DNA of 64,000 nucleotides from Sialis fuliginosa (GCA_961205875.1 OY540813.1:16649001-16713000); one strand, 5' to 3'. Positions 1 through 12,217 are shown, counted from the first letter of the stretch. Made by a program: numbers and translations. Notes: generated by a model not told the origin, from the letters alone.

Positions 1-1631
1 ATTTAGAAAATATAGACAAGGGGGGGTTACTGAAGAAATTTAATATATAATGCTCATTTTATCAAATTTCATACGAAAAACAATTATAAGAACTCCTGAG
101 GTAAAGTGAGGGGCCTCTGAGATGTGGTTAGTTACCATAACTATTTTGGAAGAACAAAAAAAGTCGTTCAATAATTGTTTATGTGTAAGTACGGCCCTGC
201 TTATGTATGAATATTTTGAATGTTCACTGAAGAAAAAGTACGTGTGAAATGATTTTTATTGGTTAAATTGGAAAAAGGAACATGGCATCAATACATATAT
301 TTAAACATCAGTAGGCACTTGGCCAATAATGATCACCAAAAACAAATAATATAAACTGATATACATTCTAATGATTCTAATGCCTATAATACATTTTAAT
401 ATTAAAAATGTTCCATCCATTACTGAATAAATATTATTATTAAAATTAATATGTCAACATATCGATCAAAACAAACACTTACAAAACAATTCGACACCTG
501 ACAAAAGTTTATATGTAAACAATCGCTTAATTTTATGCATATTATCGAATCTGTCAATACATAAAAATTAATTTAATTTCAATTCAAATATTTGTAATAC
601 AAACAACCAGAAAATCTTTTACTATAAAGATAAATTGATATGAAATATCTATAGGGGATAAAGTTATAGTTATAATTATTTTTCGACCTTATAGTATTCA
701 TGAAAAAATTCGAACTCAAGATTTCAACGGAATTACATATTTTGAGGATCTCTGTATCGTGTCTGTCCGTCCGTATGTAAACGCTCTATAGCTATAACGG
801 TAAAACTAACAAACTTGATAATTTATACTTCAAGTACTTTTATACAGTTGACATGCACCTCTCATTTTTGAAAAGCGATTTAATTGTATAAAACAAAGTC
901 TTGTGGTGGCCACAACAGTGCGATGGTTCTTAGATAAAAATCTGTAACACTTTAAATGCCCCATCCTGTATCATTCATAGAACAAAATATGACGTAATTA
1001 ATTGTTTTGGCAATTGAACCCTTCAAATATCGATTCAAATTCAACACACGTCTTACGTTACATCAGATTGTATCATTCTAAAACGATTGAGATATTTTTA
1101 GAACGTATTACGTAACATACTGTATACAATTTTATACCAACATAATTATAAGATAAAACATTACTTTATTGTTTTTCATCTACTATGATTAATATATCGT
1201 ACGTATTAAATCTTTCATAGATATAATAACACAATTAAAAGCGTTCTTTTATATTTGGATACATCCCATTAAATCTTACACATCGGGCTGTAGTAATAAA
1301 AATACACCATTTATTGTTATTGCTTCTGTAACACTAGTAATTAATAACTTTAATATCGGATATCAAAAGAAAGCGATCATCTAGCGATATTTAATGACTA
1401 AGAACCAAATAAAACAACATGTGGGTGAAATGATTCTATTATACAGGTTGTCTCAAGAGTTTAGAAAACAAATAACTTACATTATTTTTTATATATTAAT
1501 AATTTAATTCTCTATTGTGTTCGTCTGTTTTCAAGAATAAGATATCACATAAATAATTTTAATTAATTTAAGAGACAGGAGAATTCCAGTTTCTGTATTT
1601 CATATTACAACCGACATCAATTGTCAAAATA
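1..1631. other. AT-rich non-coding stretch with one old dispersed repeat
   Basis: No open frame of note. At about 690-960 there is a relic containing GTGTCTGTCCGTCCGTATGT followed by AAACGCTCTATAGC, a layout also seen in reverse near 27750-27850 (gacagacatc, gtttacaaatcg, gagttatagcg). This is a typical insect dispersed repeat. The rest looks unique and AT-rich. Confidence 0.5.
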
Positions 1632-2119
1632 AGGTACTGGCACCAATTCTATGCTATAAAAGTATTAGCTATGTTTTTGTGATTGACGATGACGGGTGCT
1701 TCTTTTTTGTAATTCTCATGAACTCATGTTACTAATAAAACAACTAACTCTTTATTTAATCAATTTAATTATGAAAGTCCGCAAATATAATTTGTTTTTT
1801 AAATTATAGCCTTTTATTTTGTTTATGTTTTTTCTCCAGTAATGAATAAATTAAAACCAGTAATGAGCACGCAGTGATGGACACTTGCTAATGATTATAA
1901 GTATAAATAAATTATACTAATAATTAGTTTAAATGTTCACCATTTTGACACCTATTGGCAGATTATCATCAAATCACGCTGCAAGACAGTTAAATGTATA
2001 CCTATAGATTAATATTCAGAAATGGTAGTAATCAAATATCAACAAATATTTCTAATTCAGTACATTAAATTAAAAAATAGCCATTACTGGGGTCATATCC
2101 AAGACTGTTGCTAGTACCT
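1632..2119 (+). mobile_element. Family 1 MITE, copy A (TA target)
   Basis: The left end AGGTACTGGCACCA and right end (C)TAGTACCT form the terminal inverted repeat, with TA on each outer side (1630-1631 and 2120-2121). Internal landmarks shared with the other copies are gattgacg...gggtgcttctttttt, the 'ctccagtaatg...taaaaccagtaatgagcacgcagtgatgg' block, and 'attcagaaatggtagtaatcaaat'. This copy is 488 bp. It has no coding capacity, so it needs a transposase supplied in trans. Confidence 0.8.
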
Positions 2120-3978
2120 TACTTGGTTTATTTTGCACTTCTGTATATAATTCATAATCAATGTTGACCGTAAAAATATTTAAAATTTATGCCATACCTA
2201 AATTAAATAATTACTTATGTTTAGCAGGTTAAATATATGTATGTTTTCTTTTCTCACTATACTACTATTTAAATACAAAAACATCTCGTGTTGGCAACGC
2301 GGTTTAGTGTCGACAAATTCTACGTTAAATGCGAACATATGTTTGACGATGTATTAAATACCATCTTGTACAATGTCATGAACTGGTTAAATATTTGTAT
2401 GTAATAGATTCCAGTTTATCATTCAGATGGTCAATGTATGGCAAAGATAAATATGTAGGTATATCCAAAAGTATCACTATTCAAATAAAAAAAATACAGT
2501 TATTTGGTGTCACATTTAATTTTTGTATATTTCTTTACGAGCATGTCATTATCATGAACTTTAATTAAGAATATTTATAAACTGAATATAATGAAAATTA
2601 TGTCATTTGTTTAGAAATAAATTAAAGAATTTAGAACAGTAGTACTTCAATTTACTAAAACACAGTTGGTGACTAAAAAGTCTAAATTTGCGATAACTTA
2701 TGAACTAAATATCGCATTCAGATTTGTCTGGTAGCTAATTTAGTATTTATTAAAGAGTGCTGGGGGTCGCTAGTCGGCAAAAAAAAAAAAAAAAAAAAAC
2801 AGAACAAAATATATTGAATCGACTAAATTATTTTACTAAATTATTGTCTGTTCATACACGTTTAGTTACTAAATTACTCGCCACTCGACTAATTTATTAA
2901 CCTAGTCTGAACTAGGCTAAACCGTACAAGATGTTTTTCATATTTTATGTTTTAATATAGTTGTATTTTACTTCCCGAGCATTCGTTAAACTGTCAATAA
3001 CTTCGCGGAAATGTCATATAAGTTTAATTTTCCGTTTCAAAGTGCTTGCAGGTTGCAAGCTACTAAAAGAGATCGGTAAGTTTTAATAGTGAGTTTGGCC
3101 TGGAAAGCTGGCAGAAATTAAATAAATGTTTATAAATACTGTTAACTTTGGAAAGGCATTAAATCCTTGTTGAATACCGGGATACAAAAATTTGAATCTT
3201 TAAAAGTTATAAAATGTAGCTGCTTTTGCACTTTTTAAATGTAAATACGTTATGGGTATACTCGTACATCGATTTTGAAATATAAAATAAATCTGGATAT
3301 CTATTAATTTTATTATGTTGAATTGAACTTCTCACATAATAAGGGTTGTTATACCATTAAAATTGTAAACATTTTCTTTCAGAGATATTTTATTTCATTC
3401 GTTCCAAAAAATAAAAATAATGTATTTAATTAAAATATAACTATATTTGACAGACGAACTTAGCTCATAAAAGTTGTTTTACATACACGCCTTCCGCTCA
3501 ACGTTTAAAAAACCATCCTGTCAATTTAAATTATACAAAATATTATCAAAGAAGACATTAGTATAAAAGTTGACAAGTTTTAAAAGTCTAGTATTTTTTT
3601 TAAATGAATCTGAATCATCAAGATAGAATGCAATACAAATATATTTTCACGCACTAAAAATATTACAACTTAATTAGTTGAAATTTATGTGTGTATTTTT
3701 TAAATATATTTTTAACCTCACGTTGTCGGACATTAAAATAGATTTTCTTATTAATCATAACATTTTGACATGTGTTAGACGTTGGGAATTCGACACAATG
3801 TTCAACATAGAAATTAAGCTACTTTCTAACGTTTATTGAGTATTTGAGCTTTTGCCAAACATTTTACAACAAGGTTACCGATGCATGCTTAAGTATTGTG
3901 TATGTTAAAATAAGTCATAAATCTATACTCAATGGTGTTTTTAAATTTTTAATCATGGTCTCCACAAAGGCTTTAACC
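2120..3978. other. AT-rich non-coding stretch with a 21-A run
   Basis: Nothing coding is visible. A run of 21 A at 2779-2799 follows a GC-richer leader (gctgggggtcgctagtcggc), which could be the 3' tail of an old retroposon, but no body can be recognised upstream. Otherwise featureless. Confidence 0.4.
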
Positions 3979-4104
3979 TAGGGGGTCTGGCGCAGCGAGT
4001 TAACAAGCTTTTATACCGGCAGCAAAAAAAGTCCTAGGTTTCTCAACAGGAGGAAACCTGTCGAAACTCCTGGCCCAGGGGCCCACAATAAGATATGGGG
4101 GTCA
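3979..4104 (+). repeat. GC-rich repeat relic, possibly tRNA-derived
   Basis: GGGGGTCTGGCGCAGCGAG at 3981 resembles a pol III A box, and GTCGAAACTCC at 4060-4070 resembles a B box, but they are about 70 bp apart, wider than in an ordinary tRNA. The tail (ctggcccaggggcccacaat, then aagatatggggg) recurs in reverse at 53818-53857, so at least this part is a dispersed repeat. A degenerate SINE or a hAT end are both possible. Confidence 0.3.
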
Positions 4105-5811
4105 TAATTTTAATTTTTAAACATTTACGTTAATTTTTTATTTATTTATATAAAATTAAATAAAACAATAGGTAATTATAGAAATGAGTATTTTATATCT
4201 TCATGAAAATTGTATACTATAAACTGTTAATCGACATAGAAACAATCATTTAATGCAGGTGTGGATAAATACTTTTGACGGAGGGCCATAATAATTATTA
4301 TACATAATTTATACGCAGGCCAATAGTCTTAATTTACATTAAGTATTGAAGTGTTTTTAATTTGCAATTTTCACCCCCTCAACACGTATTCTTTGTTAAA
4401 AAATAACTGTCCATTATTTTGCGACAAAAAAACACAAATTTTTGAAATATCATCATATCATTTTTTTTTATCTAGAATACTTTTCAAGTAATAAGTTCTC
4501 TTTGTTAAATTCTGCCATTTATATTATTACGCAGGCCTGTATCACCATTGTTATAGTTAAATGTGCATGAAAACTGAGGTTTTCTTTCACTTAAATCACT
4601 CGCTCTAGTTACAACATGTCGACAATTTCAGAGCCGCTGACGTGTAAAAGATAAAGGATCATTGCGCTTCCTTCAGCAATACGCTCGAGTGATCTAAAGC
4701 CCGAGAAACATTTAGGTCACCGACCGACCGATCCTTAGACCAAAAGGATACATGCACGATGAGTCCCTGCAGTATCTTCTATTTTCTAAGTAAATTAGAT
4801 TCTAGAGACTGGCGTAATTTAATTTCTTGCCAAACCCCGATTTGTGGTTTTCAATGTGGAGAGTTCTCTTGCCCAGGTTAATTATGTTGTATAAAATTTA
4901 ATTAAATTAAAATACGGAACTTCAAAAAAATTAATTTCTGTTGTGGGCATGTTGGGTGGGTATGTCGGGTGGGTATGGTTACCTTATGTTTAATTGAATT
5001 AATACCCCCGGATACAATGTGCTAGTATTTCATAAAATACTAAGTACACGGTCTGTAATTTATAAATTACATCTATTATATCAAAATATATACTTTATAA
5101 AATTTATCAAAATGCGAAAAAATTAATTTCATATTAAAATACGATAAAAATGACTCAAAGAAAATATGATCCACTTAACAGAAAAATTCCGAACAGCTGT
5201 GAGATATAAAAAAAAGATAATATGAATACAAACAATTTTGATGTCCCACACTAACAATCATTTTATTACAAACAAACAACCATACAGTACAACATTATTA
5301 CCTACAAAGTAGAGGGCGGGGAACAAAACAGAGAAAGAAACAAGATCTTATAAACCGCAATAACATTTATATAAAAATTACAATTCCTCTCCTCCTTTTT
5401 GATCCAAAGAAGATATGTGCAATAGCCCGCAGAATTCATGTGAAATTACATGATGTGCACCATGCAATTTGCCGCTGTAGGCAATGCATTTACCGACCGA
5501 CAGGTACACATTACAATGTCACGGTACCGAGCGCCATCTGCATACAATAAACCTTCAGGTCGTATGACTTTATTGGCTCTCCTATCATCTTTCTGAGTAC
5601 AATTGTGTTTATATATTTTCTTGTGCAAATAGACGAACTCGATTAGAATTATACTTCATTTCATTTATGAATCATTCGAATCGAGGTATTAAAAGAAAAA
5701 TTTTGTTCAAAAATGTTATCAGTGCAGGTTTTTACAATAATATTTGCTAAATTTTTGTAATGAATGTATATAAACTATAAAAATGTAAAACAAGATAAAT
5801 ATACACATCAA
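4105..5811. other. Mostly unique non-coding stretch
   Basis: AT-rich, with two GC-richer islets at 4600-4760 (ending in caccgaccgaccgatcc) and 5400-5640. The minus strand of 4640-4780 is open for about 38 codons, and a 60-codon minus frame covers 5446-5628. Neither shows a recognisable motif or a good splice acceptor, so I do not call genes. A CTCF-like GCAGATGGCGCTCGG lies on the minus strand near 5530-5544. Confidence 0.4.
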
Positions 5812-6064
5812 TAGCTCGGTAATCCGGCACCCATATTTTTCCCCTTATGCCGGATTTCCGGAAATGCCGGATTATTTGATTTCCATAAGGTCGTGGACCG
5901 AACTACAAAGCGAGAGTAAAATTGCGACGAATTATGTGTGTACATATACGCTCTCCGCTCTGTAATCCGGCAGTTTAAGGTGTAAACCTGCCGGATTATC
6001 GAGCAGGAGAGTTAAATTGCAAAATATCGGACTATTAGACTTATCGAATTGGCGAGCGCCTACT
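5812..6064. mobile_element. pogo/Tigger-like relic with repeated CCGGATTA motifs
   Basis: Four copies of a CTCGGTAATCCGGCA-type motif lie here: forward near 5815 and 5960, reverse (tgccggattat) near 5866 and 5988. The right boundary, ggcgagcgcctactg then TA, resembles the CAGT...CTCG ends of pogo-like elements. Left and right ends do not match cleanly, so this is either a rearranged copy or two nested ones. Confidence 0.45.
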
Positions 6065-6100
6065 GTATATATGAAAAAATTAATTAATTTAACATCATAC

Positions 6101-6130
6101 CGTTACAGCATCGACAGAAAGAGTGCATAC
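6101..6130 (-). other. Possible 30-nt microexon or recursive-splice-like site
   Basis: On the minus strand a pyrimidine tract (tttatttttttgttccag) ends at 6131-6132 and is followed by GTATGCACTCTTTCTG..., with a GTATGA donor-like hexamer 30 nt later. The segment is open in one frame. It is equally likely to be chance at this AT content. Confidence 0.12.
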
Positions 6131-6307
6131 CTGGAACAAAAAAATAAACATTAAAAACAGAATTTTTAGGTACTTCATCATTATTAGACCCTTAAATAAT
6201 AACTGCTCCTCGCCCACTCATATAAACTTTTTAGTATGACATTTAAATTTTTTTAACTATTAACAATAAATGTACAGGAATCAGAATCAGGTGTCAAAAC
6301 CTTTTTT

Positions 6308-6341
6308 TAGAACCCCCAACCTTTGACGGTTGGGGGTTCTA
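6308..6341. repeat. Perfect short hairpin, 14-bp arms and 6-nt loop
   Basis: TAGAACCCCCAACC is followed by TTTGAC and then GGTTGGGGGTTCTA. The stem is perfect and GC-rich in an AT-rich setting, and a T run precedes it. In bacteria this would look like a terminator; here its role is unknown. It may be the core of a small foldback element. Confidence 0.7.
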
Positions 6342-7059
6342 GCCAGAGAATCAGAAAATATTTTTTTAATGTGTCTAAAAAATTTATTTTCTAACGAAAA
6401 AAAAGACCGCCATCGATTCAGAGCTCTTTCATTAAGCTCTTCTCTTCAGTGTCTACTATGGACAAATAGTCACTGTAAGTAATCTACGTTTTCTAGATCG
6501 ATTAAAAAACATCACCGTGACAAATAACATCAAATAAATTGATTTAAACATAGATATATTACAGAACGGGAATAATAAATTAACAGTTGAAATACTAGAT
6601 GGACGTAAATTAACAAAGACAACCGTTTGATCGATTCTGGCATAGATTATTGTGACCAAACGGGTGACAGATTTTGATTTATTACTACAACAGAAATTTT
6701 ACACTAAACTGTTGCTCAATAATTTTCCCTTTTGTCAAAAGTCACTGACTTCTATTATAGTGGTTCCGTGTAATGTAACTATTCTTTTCAGATATTTTGA
6801 GATGCTTAACTGACGTGTCATTTGAAATATTGTATGTTACAATGTATGATAACCTTTCACATTGACTTCAGTGACTTAAGATTTTTTTCTGTGTACTTGC
6901 AATTATGTGATACCTGTATAAGATTCTTGATTTTGAGGTTTTTTTTTTTGATATTATGCATGCATAATGTTCAGATAAAATTGATAAATATTTAAATTAT
7001 TTCAATAAGTTGTTGACTTTAGTATTTGTCGTTGGTAGTCTAACCAGAACCTTGTTGCC

Positions 7060-7470
7060 AAATTTTTTTCAGGTTTTTATGAGGCAGTAGTTACCGAGTT
7101 AGAGGGGAGGTGGACAAAATTAATTACTGCTTTTAGCGTCATACTGACGCCATTTTTGAGTTAGATAATAGGGTCATATTCTACTAATTGAGATCTACAT
7201 TTTGATACCTTACACGTCTTGGTATACAATTTTTTTGTTTTTAGAAAAAAAAATAAGAAAAAGGGCCAAACTCCACTAATTTGGTTATACATTTGCCTTG
7301 GTATAAAATTTTTTTTTACATAGCTTAACATTATCTACCTAACCTACCCCCCCACCCCCAAGTTATTTTTTGAACAAATTTCTACATCTTTTGTTTTGAC
7401 TGAAAAGTACAGACAGACGGGCGGAAGACAAAGTGAGATTAATAGGACTTTTTTGAAACCCATATAAGAA
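7060..7470 (-). repeat. Dispersed repeat family 5, copy 1
   Basis: In reverse this reads caaaagatgtagaaatttgt...ttttataccaaggcaaatgtataacca...ccctttttcttattttttt...attgtataccaagacgtg. The same order of blocks occurs forward at 17340-17700. The 5' part carries ...aatctcactttgtcttccgc, linking it to the GTCCGTCC-type repeat at 56836. It has no coding frame. Confidence 0.65.
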
Positions 7471-7904
7471 AATTCTAAGTAGTTAGAAAATTTAAAAAAA
7501 ATGAATTACGAGTTTAAATAGTGACTTTAAAAATATTTTATTATTAAAGAAAAAAAATGACAATAGATAATTTTTGCTTTTTAAAAAGCATTAATCGATT
7601 ACAACATTAGATAGAAATCCTCTTGACTTTTACTTATTTCAAAAATGGTCTATTCCAAAATAGGACTTCCACTTGAAGTACTCAATTCTGAGAAAGTTTA
7701 GTAAACATTACCTTATTTAGATTAATAAACCGAATACCTACATGTTGATTTACATGACTATTATAGACATTCATAATTTTACATGTTTTAAATATTTGCT
7801 ATTTGTTCTTCCTCTACGAATAAATAATAATAAAAAAACTTGTAGATACCTACATTAGATAGAAAAATTTTAAATAAGACTAACATACTATTTTATTCTT
7901 TTAA

Positions 7905-8299
7905 CCCACTATAATAGCCCGGGGTCACAGTGATCCCCGATGTTTTCGAATTCTATTTCTTATTTTTTTTAAATCTTTTTAAACAAATTTGAATAATAAA
8001 CCATCGTTTTTCCATAAAATATCTTGTACTTCATTCTTCAAAATAAATATATTTTTTTTAAATCATGTAAAAACCAATATACCCACCAGAAAGACACATC
8101 TTTAAGGACTCAAACGCCGTTTGAATTTTTGAAAAATCTCTAAAAACAAAGAAAATAGAGCAATTTTTGTAAAAAAACGGCATTTTTCCAAATTTTTTTT
8201 GGAGGATTTTGGAAATTTCTACCGCCCTTAAAAGTCGCTGGGATCTAAATGACTCCCTGCTATTATTACGTCATTCTCGGGAGGCGCTATTATAGAGGG
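7905..8299. mobile_element. piggyBac-like MITE (TTAA/TTGA flanks)
   Basis: CCCACTATAATAGC at the left and GCTATTATAGAGGG at the right are inverted repeats. The left flank is TTAA (7901-7904) and the right flank TTGA (8300-8303), one base off the TTAA duplication that piggyBac elements make. The subterminal pieces gtcacagtgatcccc and gggatctaaatgactccc are also inversely related. Length is 395 bp and there is no transposase. Confidence 0.65.
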
Positions 8300-8712
8300 T
8301 TGAATACGAATCCCGAAAATCTGACCTAAATAGTACTTAAATCTTTATAACGTAAATAATTGTTTAAAAAACATTCCAATCAACATTTAAAAATAAACTA
8401 TACCACCCATACTGAAAAACACTGGTTTCAAAAGCAATAATAATACACGAAATAAAAATTCAAGAAGTTGGTTATTTATTATTGAAGTTGCAACGTACAT
8501 GCCTGTTCTCTGTATATTTACTTTATAATGAAGATACAAATCATCTCTGGAAGGTAAAACCAATAATAACTAACATAGTACAGAAGGTATTGAAAGAAAA
8601 GATATAATAATGAATCAACTGTTTTATATAAAATTCATGAAATATGTTTCTAAGGAATCTATAATCAATATTTCATAACGAGATATGCATTAAATTGGTA
8701 TTAACTTAAATA

Positions 8713-8985
8713 AGGTACTGGCACCAGTCTTGGCAAAACCCCTAGTAATGACAAATTTTTAATTAAATTTACTGAATTAGAAATATGTGTTGATATTTGA
8801 TTACTACCATTTCTGAATATTAATCTAGATATATATATACATTTAACTCTCTTAAATAGGTGTTAAAATGATGGACATTTAAACTAATTATTAGTATAAT
8901 TTATTTATTTATTATTATATTATTATAGCAACTGCTTTACATTGTTTCAAATTTGAGATTCTTTTTTTTATATCTTTTGTAATCA
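8713..8985 (-). mobile_element. Family 1 MITE, copy B (truncated)
   Basis: It starts with TA then AGGTACTGGCACCAGTCTTGG at 8713 and follows family 1 in reverse (accatttctgaatattaatct, atttaaactaattattagta, gcaactgctttacattgttt). It breaks off near 8985, where the older repeat shared with 16294 begins. The second terminal repeat is missing. Confidence 0.75.
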
Positions 8986-8987
8986 TG

Positions 8988-9350
8988 TTATATAGTAAAG
9001 TACGTGTAACACTAATACAACTGGCTATAACTCTATGATGACAACTATTAGGAGGTCAGGGGTTATTTTAGTGTGAAGTTGTAGCTAGTTTCTGCAGTTC
9101 CAAAAATGAAAACTGCAGTTGTAAAAGCTAATTTGTGTAGTTGAAAAAATGCAAATAGAAATAAAAATATAAAAAGTGTAAGTGTAAAGCAAAAAAAAAG
9201 GTCAATATAATTTGTAAGAGAGAAATATATAAAGTGTACAGCAAAAAGGCATAAAAAAGGAATTGCAGTTGAAAAATTTTCTTAAAATAACCCCTGTAGG
9301 AGGTATATTTATATTAATTTTTTATCTTATTTTTTAATCATAGTTTTAAT
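8988..9350 (+). repeat. Dispersed repeat family 6, interrupted by a hAT insertion
   Basis: The parts 8988-9056 and 9297-9350 (gtgtaacactaatacaactg..., then ...attttttatcttattttt) match 16294-16398, where they are contiguous. The interruption is the 240-bp element at 9057-9296. The 16294 copy therefore serves as an empty-site paralogue. Confidence 0.75.
9057..9296. mobile_element. hAT-like MITE with perfect 8-bp target duplication
   Basis: The ends are CAGGGGTTATTTTA and TAAAATAACCCCTG. TAGGAGGT occurs immediately on both sides (9049-9056 and 9297-9304), an exact 8-bp duplication as hAT transposases make. The 240-bp interior is A-rich with repeated gcagttg/ctgcagtt subterminal words and has no coding capacity. 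It is inserted in an older repeat. Confidence 0.88.
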
Positions 9351-9599
9351 TAAAGCTAATCAGTAATTATCGTAGAAATAGAGTGGTTAATGTTTGAAAC
9401 AAAATACAGCAAATATAATTTATCTTTGACATATCACCACCACCGTTCTGAATGTACATTGTACATCATCCACTGCACCTGGAGCATTTTTCATACAACC
9501 TTGTTTACGTAGAATTATGAAGTAGAGACGTGTTACACACACGAAGCTGCTGATGCAGACACGACGGCATAGATCGCGCAAGACGGATCTTTCTTCTGT

Positions 9600-9773
9600 T
9601 TACACAGTGTTTTGTTTTATTACAATGTTATCTAGTATTGCGATCCAGTCACCTGAGGCGGGCGGCTCAACGATCTCTCTACGTGTGTCTGCAGTTTCAA
9701 GCACGCTCCTCCTATCTATATTTAACATGTTATCTCGTGGGTGTGTTGCAGGTTTTTGTTTAGTTTCTGGTGT
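9600..9773 (-). CDS. Coding-like open frame, unknown (possible exon)
   Basis: On the minus strand 57 codons are open before a TAA at 9600-9602. The peptide is hydrophilic and protein-like, with pieces RRSVLETADTRREIVEPPAS and GDWIAILDNIVIKQ. An in-frame ATG lies near 9727-9729. A CAG|GTGACT donor-like site near 9650-9656 would end an exon after ...PPAS. A possible CAG acceptor (aacaccag) precedes the frame but lacks a pyrimidine tract. The plus strand is also open here (9553-9777), so the frame may be fortuitous. No family recognised. Confidence 0.25.
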   Translation of the reverse strand, partial: TPETKQKPATHPRDNMLNIDRRSVLETADTRREIVEPPASGDWIAILDNIVIKQNTV

Positions 9774-10136
9774 TTAGGAAATTTTATGTTTTTCTATGAA
9801 TCTCGATATTTTTAAGAATTCTGAGAAAAAGTATTGTATTTTTGTGATGTTATCTCAAGTTTAATTAGCTACATCTCAACATCTCTTTTCATATTTTCGT
9901 GAGGATATTTTAATTTTTAATAATTAATAAGTGCTTTTGTGTATTTTTGGTACACAGGATGTTATAATCTTGGCACTAATAATTAAAGCCATCTTTAAAA
10001 AAAAACATTTATTTCAATTATACGTATAAATAAATGAGCTGTTTCAAAATGTAACATTATATTATAACAGTTTCTATTTTAAATCAGAAATTGACAAATA
10101 AATGCAGCTGCCATATTCTTTCAATTGAAAACTCAG

Positions 10137-10525
10137 TACTTCCTCGTGCCAAATTCACCAAAGGTAGTTAATTATATTATTGAACAATATAAATACAACC
10201 CGATAAGTGTTCAGATAAATTGCCTGGCATTGGTTTACCAGTTAATTTTTATACAATTGTACTAAAAAATATTAATTTGTAATTTTTTTTAAGACGCACC
10301 TGATTATTTTTTCGTATATTTTTCATTTTTAACAATTTCAATCTAAATCTAAATTTATGCAAACGCCAAAATGACATTTAAAACTTCAAACAAAACGATA
10401 AATGTTTTCCTTGACCTGAAACGGAAAGATCAATTTAAAATTTTGAAATCGCAGAACAATTTTTTTGTCTCATTTTAAAACGATCACAAAGCTTCTCGTA
10501 CCTTTGATATTGCGAGGAAGCAAAA
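10137..10525 (-). mobile_element. Family 3 element, copy a
   Basis: It begins ACTTCCTCGTGCCAAATTC and ends TTGCGAGGAAGC, inverted ends of the GCTTCCTCGC type. Internal marks shared with 22239 and 30204 are gataagtgttcagataaatt, ttttatacaattgtact, aaaaatattaatt, cctgaaacggaaagatca and aagcttctcgtacc. The middle part with the ACACATGTTACGTGAA block is missing. No coding frame. Confidence 0.7.
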
Positions 10526-10529
10526 GTAC

Positions 10530-11897
10530 CTATAGCTTCGTAAAAAATTGAAAGATCAAATTTTGATCACAGCCAGCCTTGAACGTGTATTACCTACCTA
10601 ATGCACCTAATGTGTTTACTTTAAAATCTACCCGTGAACCTCAGGATCTCGTGAATATTGTCTGCCCTGATCGACCTGAGGCACATCCATATTCTGTCAG
10701 TCATCAATGTCAGGTGTAAGCTATGACGTCCGATAATATAAGATAGCTATTATGGTTGTATATTTTAAATTAAACCCAAAGAAAAAAAATATAACAGTTA
10801 TATGTTTTTATTGCTCAGTGCCTGTACATATATAGGTCATTATAGGTAGTTATTTTTTAGGGGCTAACAAAAGAAACGAACGAAACAAATTTCATTTTTT
10901 TTCCATACACGTATTTTCAAAAAATTCAGGTTCTAGAAGTTTTTTAAAACATAAAGATATACTAAGCAATGTTACTTTTTGACCCAAATCAATACTTTTC
11001 ACGAGTAACACTAATGTGATAAAACGTAAAAATAGATTTATATAACTCCACAAATACAAGCACTTTTATCTAGCATCACTTGACTATCAAGGGCCATAAT
11101 ATAAATTGCATGATGCACAAACGACCATTTACATAACGACTGCAAGCATTTAAATGCACTCATATGATAATCCATTTCTCTGCAGATAAATCATCACAGA
11201 GTACAATTCTACATGATTATATAACAACCACATACATACATGCATACATAAACGTCATTTCATATGGAAAAAGTCAAAGAACTTGGACAAAAACAGTTTT
11301 ATCATAAAATATGAGCGTGTCTAGTGCAATCAGACCACAATAATTCGAATAAAAAATTACTAAACCCACAATATGTCGAGTACACAAAAGATACAAACAA
11401 ATGAATAACGTCTTCTATGCATTTGTGAATATAAAGAATGATTATGATTAAAAAGAAATACGAATACAATGAACGTGTTTTATATAATATTTATTATAAA
11501 AAGTAAATGTGAAGAAATAGTATTTACTTTTATATTTAATTAATTGTGTACTATTTAATTTGTTCTATAAAGAAAATTATAGTATTTACAAACAATAAAT
11601 TGTTTATTTATTTAAATTGACTTGTTATTATTTTTTGTTAATAAAAAAGAAACATTGTTAATTTATTAATAACAACCTTATTATTAGTAAATATTTTTTA
11701 TCTAAAACAAATTATAAAACAGCTATAGAGATTTTACTTTCCCCAATTATAGAAGTACTCATTTAATATTGTTATAAAAAATTATTCATATATGTGAATA
11801 AGAAATTAATTCTTCAGAAGAGTACATGATTAACTCCACAAAACAAATAGATATTTAAATAAGCATGCTTATTGTACATAAAAGTTATCTACAGTAA
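10530..11897. other. AT-rich non-coding stretch
   Basis: I see no gene, no inverted repeat and no known element here. A slightly GC-richer patch at 10590-10720 has no long open frame. Confidence 0.5.
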
Positions 11898-12217
11898 TAT
11901 CCGGTATTATAAACGAGCTAGTAAAATTCGCTAGCTATAGCAATCACTTTTCAAATGAGGTTTCTAACCTAACAGTTCTCTTTTAGTTTCATGAAGTGTT
12001 TGACAATTTTCGCGCACGTGTGGTATGTAAACACCAACGGTATTAAAACAGTGGCGATATTATGAAAGTTATTTTGTACGGTCAGAATTACCAACTGTGT
12101 TAAAAGTCACTGCTCTAAATTTCATAACTAATCCATAGATACTAATACAGAAATAATACCCCATGTTAAAGTGCTTGCTAGCAAGCAAATTTGCTTTCTC
12201 CTTTATAATAACGGACA
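11898..12217 (+). mobile_element. Family 2 PIF/Harbinger-like MITE, copy 1
   Basis: The ends are TATCCGGTATTATAAACGAG and CTTTATAATAACGGACA, flanked by TAA on both sides (11895-11897 and 12218-12220). Shared interior: gaggtttctaacctaacag, tttcatgaagtgtttgacaa, tttcgcgcacgtgtg, tatgtaaacaccaac, gcttgctagcaagcaaat. The 3-bp T-A-rich duplication fits PIF/Harbinger. It is 320 bp and non-autonomous. Confidence 0.85.

Noticed and set aside
476-500. 15-nt microexon on the minus strand (ttttgtcag / GTAAGTG)
   Set aside because: Sites of this quality a few bases apart are expected by chance in 128 kb of strand sequence.
4640-4780. Minus-strand 38-codon frame in a GC-richer patch
   Set aside because: No acceptor and no motif; it shows that frames of this length occur by chance in the GC-richer patches.
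6308-6341. Rho-independent terminator
   Set aside because: The hairpin shape fits, but the window is eukaryotic and there is no gene next to it.
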